A DNA stretch of 64,000 nt, taken from positions 62,001 to 126,000 of the forward strand of contig JBLWGC010000082.1 of assembly GCA_048772705.1 (NCBI GenBank), given 5' to 3'. A program made the translations under genes and the position numbers. The DNA comes from Leidyana gryllorum EB-2025a (taxonomy: Eukaryota; Apicomplexa). Under the pieces are notes generated by a model. That model worked only from the letters and a program-made list of their open reading frames with translations, made no database searches and had not been told where the DNA came from. Shown here in pieces: positions 41,690-52,300 of this stretch (positions are counted from its first letter, which is position 1; every line of letters begins with the position of its first letter).

Positions 41690-43131
41690 ATCAAAGACGA
41701 AAGTAGCATTAATTTAATAATGGTATCTGAGTTGACGTAAATAGGAGTAGATCGGAAATTTTGGGATTGAGATCCCACTTTGATCTCTCTCAAGATTTCC
41801 GAAGGTCTGTCGTGATCCGCTGGCCTAATCCGAGGATACTGCTCAGCCTGGCAGTATTCTCTTCAAGAAGATACTAACACAGTGGGATCGCGACAAAGTG
41901 ATTGGTGCTGCTCCACTCGATTAAGATGGACTTTGTTTCAAATCATATTTCATGCTGAGGGAAGAAGAGCGAGTAGCGGCCCTATCCACTTCAAGGAAGG
42001 AATAAGGACTTTTGTGCGCCAAGCGCAATATTCTATTTTTTTTCCCGGGCAAGGGGCGATTGTCGGGATTTTTGTAAGTTGGAACCGCTTTTTTTCGGGC
42101 ACGAACCGCTCTCCACGGTCGTGGTCCCTTTTGGTTGTTTTTTCGTTCCAGCGGTGGTCTGTCCTAGTCGCAGTCGACAGACCACCTCTTCGGCTGGTGG
42201 CAGTAACTTCTGGGTGGGAACCAGAGCCAGGCATGGAGTAGCGACTCAGAACTCTTCCCATCTTCAATTCTGAGTCGCTCTCCTACCGTCTTCATCTGTC
42301 GGTTCCTTTTGACTGACTAAGCCCGGCTCTCAACTGGAGGATATCGAGAGAGATTGGTGACGATTTTGGGCGAACTCACCTTCATTTTGGGAGAGTGTCT
42401 CAGGGCAATCCGTGATGATCCACTCTTGAGGTTGGGGTTCTTGTGGGTCCAGGGACGGTGGCATCGCTGCACTGCGCGTCGGATCCTACGACGCGTGCAT
42501 TTGGATACCGGAGGGTCCCCCACTGCTGCTGAGGAACCAAAGGACAGAGCAGTGAGGGAGGTACGGTACCTCTCAGTTGTGTTGGCGGCGATCGCTAGCC
42601 ACCGTCCCAACTTCTTCGCCTGGTTGGGACCGAAGGCGTAATTTATTGGTAGTTTTGTGTTCAGTCCCGGCATATCGTAGAATCCACGAACCCGGATGAC
42701 TGGGCCGTGATGGAGCGACACATTGTACCCCATGAGTTCGACGGGGCCAAATATAGTCGGCTCCAACGAGACATCAGTTGATCCAAGCAACCACAAGAGA
42801 AGGAACACGGGGATGGCTACTGCCAAACGGAAATGATTCATCCCCCCCTGAGGCGCCAGTGGATAAATGAGCCCACGAGCGACCTCGCGTGCGCCGACGC
42901 ACATGCGTAGTCAGTCGATTCGCGTCTTCAGAGTGTTGATGTCTTTGCCACAGTGTACCAACTCAGTCAATTCGATCTCCTCTTCCCATCCGCAATCGCA
43001 TCAGATCAATTGTCGATTGACACGTGTAATGTCATTCGGAAGCGTAAAGGTTTCTGGCGATGTGTAAATGTATACTGTTGCCGGCAGTGTCCTCAAAATA
43101 GAATACCAACTCCCAAACCACGCGGTACCAC
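41690..43131. repeat. Segmental duplication A, copy 2
   Basis: The second copy of the 1442-bp unit described at 39490-40931, identical apart from two base changes seen near its right end. Hairpins recur at 42153-42186 and 42240-42279. Beyond 43131 the flanks diverge with indels and the inverted 39-bp segment, so identity inside the unit is far higher than just outside it. Confidence 0.95.
42292..42841 (-). CDS. Unit A small secretory or signal-anchored protein, copy 2
   Basis: The protein and splice sites are identical to the copy at 40092-40641: intron 42334-42379, 167 residues, signal peptide, N-glycosylation sites, basic Cys-containing C-terminus. Perfect identity of the coding region means either a very recent duplication or ongoing conversion, so selection on the protein cannot be judged from these two copies. 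Confidence 0.6.
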
Positions 43132-43840
43132 CGACTGATTGGGGCGGCACTCCTCTACTCATCAGAGTCACCGTCACGCGTCTCTATCGTCCACAGTCAA
43201 TTCTGTTCGCACTCGAAATGTCCGTTTTGCGGACGGTAATGAGATAATCCCCTTAGCGAAGTGATCAACGAGGGAGTGTGTCTGCACGGAGACGACATAT
43301 CGTCGTCGCCCATATTGGTATACTCTTCTTTGCTTTGAATCCCACGCCGTCCGCAATGAGAAAAGTGGTGGTGCTTCCAGATTGGAACAGCAGTGAGGGT
43401 GTACATTCTTGTGCTCAATAAACTAAATATTTTCGGGTTGGATACAGCACAAACGATTACTGGTAGTTTCCGTGAATTGTCTTCCGATAAGATCCAGGGG
43501 AGATTGCCAATGATCGATCTATCCGCTCGAGGAGGGTGTCTACGTTCGTGCCCTTCAGCCATTAGCTGAAGATATTTGATCTTGCTGTCCTTTCATGGTG
43601 AGGAGCAACAATGATTCAAGGCCGGAGCGAAATACGTTAGTGAAGAGCTGTGGGTTACACTCTCAACCAGCAAGTGACTTGTCTCAAACTCCATGTGCCA
43701 CATAGTCCTATAGCTGTTAGATACTCACCGCTGGCACACGAGAGGTTGCAACAACATATTTGCTCATTGCCGGATGCGAAAGGGTGTTAAGAGCCGCCGT
43801 TAATTAAGAACGAATGATGTTCGTGTGATACCGGCTGAAG
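43132..43840. other. Spacer between duplications A and B
   Basis: About 710 bp. The first 120 bp are the diverged continuation of unit A, including the inverted 39-bp block (43194-43232). The remainder shows no gene. Short frames on the minus strand near 43200-43560 have no family resemblance. Confidence 0.5.
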
Positions 43841-43891
43841 AGTTTTCTTTTGAACGGGTGGAATTTTTGAGCCTTGGAGGTACGTCCAAAA

Positions 43892-43916
43892 TACAGCTAG
43901 GAGAGAACTAGCTGTA
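43892..43916. repeat. Perfect 9-bp hairpin in unit B
   Basis: Arms TACAGCTAG and CTAGCTGTA pair around a 7-nt purine loop. The same hairpin is at 45595-45619. It lies near the left edge of the unit, about 450 nt 3' of the unit B stop codon on the minus strand. Confidence 0.7.
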
Positions 43917-44140
43917 CGACTCGAGAATTCCCAATCTGGCCGTCAAGAGTCTCATCAACCACTCGAATGATTGGAAAATCGTTGTGAGTCGTTCTAGGAC
44001 TCGAAAATGATGTGGCAGGGAGCAGACCGTGGACAGGGGTTCGACCAGTTATTTGCTGATCACGATTCTGCCTGCGGTTAACTTCCTTTTTACATTACAG
44101 AGATCTGAAGTCGGATTTTTCAGCGGTCCAACCTGTATTT

Positions 44141-44168
44141 ACTCGAAACCTCCACATAGGTTTCGAGT
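44141..44168. repeat. Perfect 11-bp hairpin in unit B
   Basis: Arms ACTCGAAACCT (44141-44151) and AGGTTTCGAGT (44158-44168) enclose a 6-nt loop. The second copy is at 45846-45873. It is a compact, stable stem about 195 nt 3' of the unit B stop codon on the minus strand. Confidence 0.75.
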
Positions 44169-44361
44169 GGGCTGTGGTTAAAGCAGCATCGACATAGGAA
44201 GAAAGCGGACCTAAAATTTATCCTCGTCCCTGCTGCCGTCAAATGTTGTGGTTTCACGACAGGGGGGTTGATATCGAGGATGCGGTGGTGAAAGTCTCCG
44301 AGATGGTTGATAGATTCTTCCCTCTTCATCAGTTTTGACTTCTCGGAAGACGGTCGAAGTG

Positions 44362-44916
44362 TCATACAGCTCCGACTTTGAGGACCGTCACATTCACCAC
44401 CGGGGCGTGGATCACGATTATCCCGGAGAAAGTATCTGCTGCCACGCCAGAGTTGTTGAACTTTCTCCGGTCACCCTCATTTCTTGTCCGTTTTGGACCA
44501 CGATTTCTCGTACGCCCCGCTTGGTTGGCGGAGGATCTTGGACGACGTTTTGGGGAGGGCGGTGGGGTACTGCTCGGCCCTGCTGGAGGTTGACGGGGCT
44601 CTTCAGAGTCTGCGCGTGGAGCTGTAGAGGCGCGCAAGCTCCAGAGGAGGCCAGCCAGCCGCCAGACGAGGGCCACTGCCATCACAACCAGCCCTACAAG
44701 TGTCGTCACCTCTGAGTTTCCGATCTTGAACACCATGTCCATGGTGTTTCGGCTGCCTGCAAGATCCCAAGTCCACGACATCGTCATGTTGTTGAAAATG
44801 GTGTCTTCAAAGGACGATGTCGCCCCGTTTGATGTGTTTGTCGCAGTGGACGTCACGATGGGGCACCAAGCATCCACGAAGTAAAGGAATCCAACGGTCC
44901 AAAACAAGTACTTCAT
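44362..44916 (-). CDS. Unit B type I membrane protein, copy 1
   Basis: A 184-residue intronless protein. It has a signal peptide (MKYLFWTVGFLYFVDAW), a short lumenal segment with several N-glycosylation sequons (NTS, NMT), one transmembrane helix (TLVGLVVMAVALVWRLAGLL), and a cytosolic tail rich in Arg, Pro and Ser (PPPSPKRRPRSS, RNRGPKRTRNEGDRRKF). The tail is strongly basic. No family is recognised. Paired recent copies and surface-protein architecture suggest a lineage-specific cell-surface or endomembrane protein. Confidence 0.6.
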   Translation of the reverse strand: MKYLFWTVGFLYFVDAWCPIVTSTATNTSNGATSSFEDTIFNNMTMSWTWDLAGSRNTMDMVFKIGNSEVTTLVGLVVMAVALVWRLAGLLWSLRASTAPRADSEEPRQPPAGPSSTPPPSPKRRPRSSANQAGRTRNRGPKRTRNEGDRRKFNNSGVAADTFSGIIVIHAPVVNVTVLKVGAV

Positions 44917-44994
44917 TGTGCACTGCAGATAAGAAATGAGCGCTTTGATAATGTTACATGCAACAACTGAAGTGAAGCATGATCCATTAGTCCA

Positions 44995-45543
44995 GATTTG
45001 TTGTCAGAGTGGCCAGTTCGGACACCAAACTCCATGGGTAATGATTGTAAGCGCGTCATCAGATGCACTCAAAATCTACCAGTCGGTGAGTGTGACTCCA
45101 GATTCGTTCTGGCGGATAGTCGCACTTTGCCTGTCAGAACCAGTTCACAGAATATGCCTTGGTTTCCATTAGTAGTTTGCCTGTCAAAACCACTCCACAG
45201 AATATGCCGTGGTTTCCATTAGTAATGCTGGGTACTCAGACCAACAATGGCAAGGGCGACGGACCACAGGTGGTAAAGATTGGCCCACTCAAATCTGTTC
45301 TTGCGGCATTGAAGATCTGAATTATCTTTCAGATCCCTTGTGTCCGAGCGCACACACCGAGACACACAGAACGCAAACGCCATTAAAACATGGAAGACCC
45401 CACCCAGTTCGAGGGATCCTTGTGCAGCGTCTTCCATCACATAGTACACTGTTATCTACGAAGAGCACCCAGTTCCACAAACTTGTCAACCCGGCCTAAT
45501 AAAAACAAAGTGATGTTGCACGGTTCCCCTTCATACGAGGCTG
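44995..45543. other. Spacer between B copies
   Basis: About 550 bp without a recognisable gene. It contains a 50-bp tandem duplication (45127-45226). The plus-strand frames across it are made by that repeat and have no family resemblance. Confidence 0.5.
45127..45226. repeat. 50-bp direct tandem duplication
   Basis: Two adjacent 50-bp units beginning TTGCCTGTCA and ending CATTAGTA differ at about six positions. They lie in the spacer between the two B units. Confidence 0.85.
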
Positions 45544-46699
45544 GAGTTTTCTTTTGAACGGGTGGAATTTTTGAGCCTTGGAGGTACGTCCAAAATACAG
45601 CTAGGAGAGAACTAGCTGTACGACTCTGAGAATTCCCAATCTGGCCGTCAAGAGTCTCATCAACCACTCGAATGATTGGAAAATCGTTGTGAGTCGTTCT
45701 GGGACTCGAAAATGATGTGGCAGGGAGCAGACCGTGGACAGGGGTTCGACCAGTTATTTGCTGATCACGATTCTGCCTGCGGTTAACTTCCTTTTTACAT
45801 TACAGAGATCTGAAGTCGGATTTTTCAGCGGTCCAACCTGTATTTACTCGAAACCTCCACATAGGTTTCGAGTGGGCTGTGGTTAAAGCAGCATCGACAT
45901 AGGAAGAAAGCGGACCTAAAATTTATCCTCGTCCCTGCTGCCGTCAAATGTTGTGGTTTCACGACAGGGGGGTTGATATCGAGGATGCGGTGGTGAAAGT
46001 CTCCAAGATGGTTGATAGATTCTTCCCTCTTCATCAGTTTTGACTTCTCGGAAGACGGTCGAAGTGTCATACAGCTCCGACTTTGAGGACCGTCACATTC
46101 ACCACCGGGGCGTGGATCACGATTATCCCGGAGAAAGTATCTGCTGCCACGCCAGAGTTGTTGAACTTTCTCCGGTCACCCTCATTTCTTGTCCGTTTTG
46201 GACCACGATTTCTCGTACGCCCCGCTTGGTTGGCGGAGGATCTTGGACGACGTTTTGGGGAGGGCGGTGGGGTACTGCTCGGCCCTGCTGGAGGTTGACG
46301 GGGCTCTTCAGAGTCTGCGCGTGGAGCTGTAGAGGCGCGCAAGCTCCAGAGGAGGCCAGCCAGCCGCCAGACGAGGGCCACTGCCATCACAACCAGCCCT
46401 ACAAGTGTCGTCACCTCTGAGTTTCCGATCTTGAACACCATGTCCATGGTGTTTCGGCTGCCTGCAAGATCCCAAGTCCACGACATCGTCATGTTGTTGA
46501 AAATGGAGTCTTCAAAGGACGATGTCGCCCCGTTTGATGTGTTTGTCGCAGTGGACGTCACGATGGGGCACCAAGCATCCACGAAGTAAAGGAATCCAAC
46601 GGTCCAAAACAAGTACTTCATTGTGCACTGCAGATAAGAAATGAGCGCTTTGATAATGTTACATGCAACAACTGAAGTGAAGCATGATCCATTCGTCCA
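45544..46699. repeat. Segmental duplication B, copy 2
   Basis: The second copy of the unit described at 43841-44994. Differences seen include CTCGAG to CTCTGAG, TCTAGG to TCTGGG, CCGAGATGG to CCAAGATGG, and GGTGTC to GGAGTC. Similarity ends after GATCCATT..TCCA at both right edges. Confidence 0.93.
46067..46621 (-). CDS. Unit B type I membrane protein, copy 2
   Basis: 184 residues, identical to the copy at 44362-44916 except for one conservative Thr-to-Ser change at about residue 39 (FEDT to FEDS). The frame is open a further 41 codons upstream, but the Met that opens the signal peptide was chosen because it is the start shared by both copies. Confidence 0.6.
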   Translation of the reverse strand: MKYLFWTVGFLYFVDAWCPIVTSTATNTSNGATSSFEDSIFNNMTMSWTWDLAGSRNTMDMVFKIGNSEVTTLVGLVVMAVALVWRLAGLLWSLRASTAPRADSEEPRQPPAGPSSTPPPSPKRRPRSSANQAGRTRNRGPKRTRNEGDRRKFNNSGVAADTFSGIIVIHAPVVNVTVLKVGAV

Positions 46700-47610
46700 T
46701 ATTAGCGTTGCTGAGGTGGGCTCCTTCGCCAGCGCTACGATCAATATTTGCCCAATGTTGCACCGGCCTTAGTATGGAGTTCACTTGTAGGTAGTAATTG
46801 GATCCTCAGCGCGGCTGATGATGTCAGTTCCAATCTGACCGTATACAATCGAATCGTAGCTTTTCATGGGTTAGCGTCCAACTGCCGTCGCAGGTGAGGG
46901 ACAGGGGAAAACGGGATGGCAAATCAATGATAATGACGTCCTGCGGTCGTGAAAACGAAGAAGCTCGCGTATATTGAAGGCTTAAACCGATCTTCAAACA
47001 ATGAACCCGAAGTGTAAATGCAGTGAAATGAATTGTCGACGACAGATGGAGTGATCACTACTCAACCCCAGAAAACAGCGTTTGAGTGTCACATATTTGG
47101 ATGTGAGGCTGGGGGGTCGCCAGTGGCGGTTTGGTCGCTCGTGTCGGTTGGATAATAACTTTTAGAGAGCTCCCTGACTGTGTGTCGGTCACTGTCAACC
47201 GGCCCGAAGTGTAGATTAGAGCTCGATATCAAAGCCGTTATTTCGCAATCCACCGCAAACACTTTCATACTGTAGGATGTGCAGTCAAAGCGACGGCTAA
47301 GAGTGCGTCTATCCTTCCTGATCACTCGAGGGAGGGTCACCCGATGGACTGATGATCATTTGGAGGGGGCGCGAATGGTCGTATTGCCGACTGACTCTGA
47401 AAAAGGTCAGCGATTCAATGATGGTTTGAGCCTGAAGGGAAGTTTGATTACTTCATTGGAATTTGGCACCACCCCCAACTGAGGGGAGTATGAATATAGC
47501 GAAGTGTTGCAGCGCGTGCATGAGAAGGCTTTTGTTGTCTGTACAAAGTGGGATCACTTTGGCGCTTTTTTGGCAGATGGGTGTATATCTATCTCTCCCC
47601 TTCTCTATCT
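46700..47610. other. Gene-free stretch, right end of gene-poor zone
   Basis: About 910 bp between unit B copy 2 and the stop codon of the WD40-like gene. Short frames on both strands have no family resemblance. No repeat or hairpin of the strength seen in units A and B was found. Confidence 0.5.
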
Positions 47611-49220
47611 CTAATAAGCCAATGATGTTTTTGATGAGTCGGAGGGTATAACAGCTATGGATGAGTCCATCTCGTCTGGACCAATGGTGAGATTGGCCAG
47701 GTCCAGTCTCGAACAAACGGACCCTCGGCGGGGGACTTGTTGTTTTCGAATGGAGGTCACATGGAGTTCCCAACTGCAGGCTTCATAAAAGTCCTCCGTG
47801 CGCTGGCTTTCCTCATTGTAGGGAGTGGCGACGAGTGACTGACGGCTGGCCGGGTCGTACACAGCTGTTGTGTACACAGCCACAGAGTCGTCGACAGTGG
47901 TGACTGACATGGCCGCTGAGATTCTCGTCAGGGGGGGCGGCGAGGGCTCTTCCCACGGCTGAACGAGATGGGGGTTCGTCGAGGCCAGGGTAACGACGTC
48001 GATTGTCTATGTGAGGGACGGGATGTGTGTGATGTGGCGACGGACTCACCTGTATAAGTGGTACCGGAGCTGAGCAACCGAATCTGGGCTGGCAGGCGAC
48101 GTAGAGGAGACCGTTGGTGACGGTTGCCTCGCCTGTATATCCAGGTTCCCACCAGACGTCATTTATGATGCAATCGTAACCCATAAGTTGTTGAGATGCT
48201 GAGGGGCGCGTGAGTGTTTCCAGCGGATATGGAGACTCACTTAAGGATTTGAGGGGAGCTTCAAGTCGTCGCTTATCCCACAGAGTCACTACCGCATTTT
48301 GGCGATCCAAGGTCTGCAAAAGTAATCCACATCTTTGCCGTGGGAGCGATAGTGTGAAGACGACTTACACAAATGAGCTCAGGGTGTAAGAATGGGTCTG
48401 AGATAATCTTTGTTGGCCGTAAGTGTGTGGCGGTCCAGGATTCCGATTGCTTTGGTTGAGACGCTCGAATGTCGATCAGTGTCAATCGGTCATTGTCACT
48501 CCGTGTTGCTACTATTTGATGACTATTGATAAACTTGGCGTAAGTGTGGTTGAGATTGGTGGGACATTGCTGTAACACAGTACAGCACGCTGGCATCGAC
48601 GAGCCCCGCTGAGGCACCATCACAACTTCCCGCGAGTTTGAATACTGCTGAGTATTCGATTGTCTCCGGGCCGAGGAACCGAAAAGTCGAGCGAGAAAGC
48701 CTCTCGGCTCTCCACTCTCCGCTTGCAGAGTATTGTTGAGTCTCTCAACGGGGTATATACACAATTGACCGTTCTTTTGACAGGTCAGAATGGACTCTGG
48801 CTTGTACTCTGACCATTCAGCGTGCAAGAAACTCCAGGCTGGCCTCTTGGAACTCGGCACCGGGGCACTTGAGGGGGGAGGAACCACATACGAAATAACA
48901 TTTCCGTCTCTCCAAATGGTCAGCGCCTCGCCGGCCACCAGCAGCGTGTCTTGATAACGATGCACCTTCGTAGCGGCAAATTGCACCGTGGCGGGGGGGA
49001 AGCGCGTTGGGATAGAATATAACGGTGTGATAGACACCTCGCCGCGGCCCTCATCGTCCGGACTGATGAGTTTCGAAGCCTCAACTTGAACTACATCGAT
49101 AGGAGTCTCGGATTGGAGACTGAGAGAAACAGTCGCGAGCCGAAACTTGTTCGGATTGGAGAGAGCCGGAGTGCTCAATTGATAAATGGGCAACGCTGTC
49201 TGCTGAGAGACCGTCTGCAT
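47611..49220 (-). CDS. WD40-repeat-like protein, tentative MIOS/Sea4 relative
   Basis: Four exons (introns 48314-48368, 48199-48240, 48007-48049) give 489 residues, frame exact. WD-like units are visible: LTLIDIRASQP, and after the first splice RQNAVVTLWDKRRLEAPLKSL, preceded by PTKIISDPFLHPELIC. That arrangement resembles MIOS, the GATOR2 subunit in amino-acid sensing (VTVDPYFHD..VAIWDLRKFEKPVLTL in the animal protein). No C-terminal zinc domain is found, and the protein is much shorter than MIOS (about 875 aa), so the assignment is weak; another WD40 regulator is possible. A textbook acceptor (CTAACTGAC..TTCTTCAG) lies 31 nt before the ATG at 49220. Confidence 0.6.
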
Positions 49221-49316
49221 CTCTCTCTTTCTCGAGTTTTTTCTCCCCACACTGAAGAATAGTCAGTTAGTTGAATCAATCAACTTGGCTTATTGAGGTT
49301 GGACACATAAAACACA

Positions 49317-52300
49317 CTAACACTCACAACTCCATCTATTGCTCTTCCCTTTATCCTCAAAGAATGCGCGGACATTTTCGGTACACTGTTTGCTTCGCCG
49401 GTCACATTGCCACACATTGGACTCGAATTGATGATGCTTCCGAGCTGACCCAGGGACAGCCAATGCACTTTGTATGGGCTTCTCGTTGTTGTTCCCACGA
49501 GCCGTCACGGGCTGCGAACGACTCTGGGGAGCGTTGTTATTACGACGACGTCGAGCCTTGGACGACGACGATGCCCCACGCTCAATCACCTTCGCCTCTG
49601 CTGCTGCACTCTTCTCGATCGCTGCAGCTACTGCTGCCGCCAACGGAGACGGCCTAATGGTATATGATGTGGTGCCACTCGCGGGATGCACCGTAGTGGT
49701 ACTAACAAAGGGGTCGGCTTTTGCAACGGCAGCATCAGCCCCGACGAGCGCGGTGCTTTGTTTGCCACCGGCACTCGCACTCGCACTCGCAGTCAGCGCG
49801 TTGGCAGTTGCGGCGGGCACCACAGCAGACGCAGAAGCTGCGACAGCCGAAGATTGTACCCACTGATGGGTCGCAGTACCGCCCGTCGTCGTAGATGAAA
49901 CCACCACCGGCGCTGCGACTTTCAGACGACCTAATTCCGCGGGCGACGATTGCACATAGGGAGAGGAGAAAACGGCTCCCGGATATTCCTGGTGACTGAC
50001 AGAGACCGTGCCAGGCGAGGGAGGAGGCGGTGGCAGGGCCAGGAGTGGTGCGGGTGGTAGAGGGGCTGGAGCGGTACCTGTCGGAGTGCCGGGTGACGGG
50101 GGAACAGTCGATGGCGTCGGCGGTGCAGGCAAGGCCAGCAGAGGGGGCGGCGGCGAGGTCGACGAGACATGTTGAGAAGCAGATGCTGCTGCTGGAGTCG
50201 GGGATGGGAGAGGTGTAGACACCGATGTCTGGGAATGTGATTGCCAGTGCGATTGCAGCGGCACCGAGGTCGATTGCAGCGGAACCGAGGTCGATTGCAG
50301 CGGAACCGAGGTCGATTGCAGCGGCACCGAGGTCGATGAGACTGGCAAAGGGGGAGCAGGGAGGGCCAGGAGAGGCCGCGGCCCGACCATTCCACCTCCC
50401 ACTGCGTGCGAAGACGAGGAAGTTGTGTAAGACGAGGACGCCGACGAAGTAGATGAGGACGAGGACTCTTCTGTTTCTTCTTCTTCGTCTCTGAGAGCGT
50501 GTTGGTTGTTCACGTATGGTACCGCTGGGGGTTGCTGATGGCTCATGGTCGGCGTCAAAAAGGTCACCATCGGAGCGATGGTCGTCGTCTTCACACTCGG
50601 TACCGGCTGTGAAGACTGGGTGAACGTGTGAAGGGGTGGAGGAGGAGATGCTACAATCCGTCGAGGGGGCAGCTCTGTCTGGGCGGCGTATTGCGTGTGT
50701 GCAGCCAGTGTTTGCGGTTGCGGTTGGGGTTGTGGCGGTAGTGGCAGCGGTTGTGATTGTGATTGTGCCCATGAAAGCTGGTGAGGGGGCATTGGTGGCG
50801 GTGGCGGTGATGGCGAAGGGATATGAGGCCTGAATGACACGTTGAAAGCATCGCTTCCAACTTGGGACCACCATCCTCCCTCAACTCCCCCAGGGGTGCT
50901 TCCAATCCAATGACTAGAGACCGGACCATTGAGGTCTCGGGAGCTATCAGCGGGGGTCGATGTCCACTCACTACCAGTCGAGCAATCGTTGGTTGTCCGA
51001 ATATCGGGGCCATTGTTCCACATTGCCTGGCCTGTTGAGAACTCCCGTTGGAGAACGCTCTCGTTAGCAGCCGGTGTCGCTGGTGGAACCCAACTGGACT
51101 GCGGATAGCTCGTCGTTGACGGTTGGGGTGCCACCACCGAGGCACTCCAGCCCTCCTCAAAGGTCGTCTGCGTGGTGCTGGCGGGAGCTGGAGCTGGTGA
51201 AGGCGATGGAGAGGGGGACAGAGTTGAAGAAGTCATCCAACTGTCAGTATACGATTGTGGCTGGGGAGCCGGCGGCGGTGATATCGACTGGTGCAGTTGT
51301 AATTGAGGCTGACTTTGATGAATCTGCGTTTGGCTTTGCTGCGATGTGGGATAAAAGTTGTAGTTGATACTCGAAGTAGGCGCGATGGCGGGAGCCATGG
51401 GGACCGGATTGCCCACGGGAACAGTGTAACTCGTGGGGGGCGGGAGTTCGTCTATAGTGGGAGGTCGCTGCAGCGACTGCGGTTCCCAATAGGAGATATT
51501 TTGCCATTGTTGGTCTTCGACATAGTGAACCTTGATGGGATGAATGATTGGCTCGTTCTCCTGCTGATCGTTTTCATCCATTTCGACGACTGCCGACGCC
51601 GCGGCGAGTCCGTAGGAAGGCGGGGGGCAGCTGGCGTTGTATGAGGAGTGCTCCAAGTGGAGTCCAGCAGCGGCAGAGTATGACGTCGCCCCTGGCTCGA
51701 CGGGCATCATGGCGTCCGAATCTCGCATCTCCATTTGAGTGGGATAAGTCATTGAGTTTGACGTTGAGATGGGAACGGAGAGGGGGATCGAATGATGGTC
51801 ACTCTCTCTGGTCTCCACTGTAGCGTAAGTGGTGGAAATGGGCACCGAGACGGGGACAGAGTGATAGTAGTAAGAGTCAGTCTCTTTCCCCTCACCACCA
51901 GCCTCATGAGTCATCGGGCCCGATGACGAGATTGGCATCGAGACAGTGACGGAATGGTCATTATCTTTGAGGTCCATCATTGGGTAGGAGAGGGCGCCTC
52001 CAGCGTAAGTGGGGATGGGTAAGGGCGATGGGTGTTCTGGTACTGAAGCCACTTGAGCCACTTCAAATTCTTCCTCGGTGTCTTCCGTGGTGGTTTCAAA
52101 GTCTGTTGCCTCCTCGCTCTCCTCGCCAACGGGCTCTGCCGTCTCCTGGTGTCCGATATTATCATCCACTTGAGACAAAATGACATCCTGAACTTGAGCG
52201 ACGTCGTGTGAGAAGTGACGCGCAGCCTCATTCTGCTGCCAGGTTTGATGAGAAGGATGAGTCACATTAGGCATTGGCTTGGGATCGGTGGTGTCATCAA

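Larger units (their letters stand above)
43841..44994. repeat. Segmental duplication B, copy 1
   Basis: A block of about 1155 bp recurs at 45544-46699 (offset 1703-1705 bp, same orientation) with roughly four substitutions and a one- or two-base indel seen. No terminal inverted repeats are visible. The unit holds the unit B membrane-protein gene and two perfect hairpins. It shares no obvious sequence with unit A, yet has the same design: one minus-strand gene followed 3' by hairpins. Confidence 0.93.

Noticed and set aside
39490-46699. Units A and B as DNA transposons or retroelements
   Set aside because: No transposase, reverse transcriptase, terminal inverted repeats or target-site duplications could be found at the unit edges.
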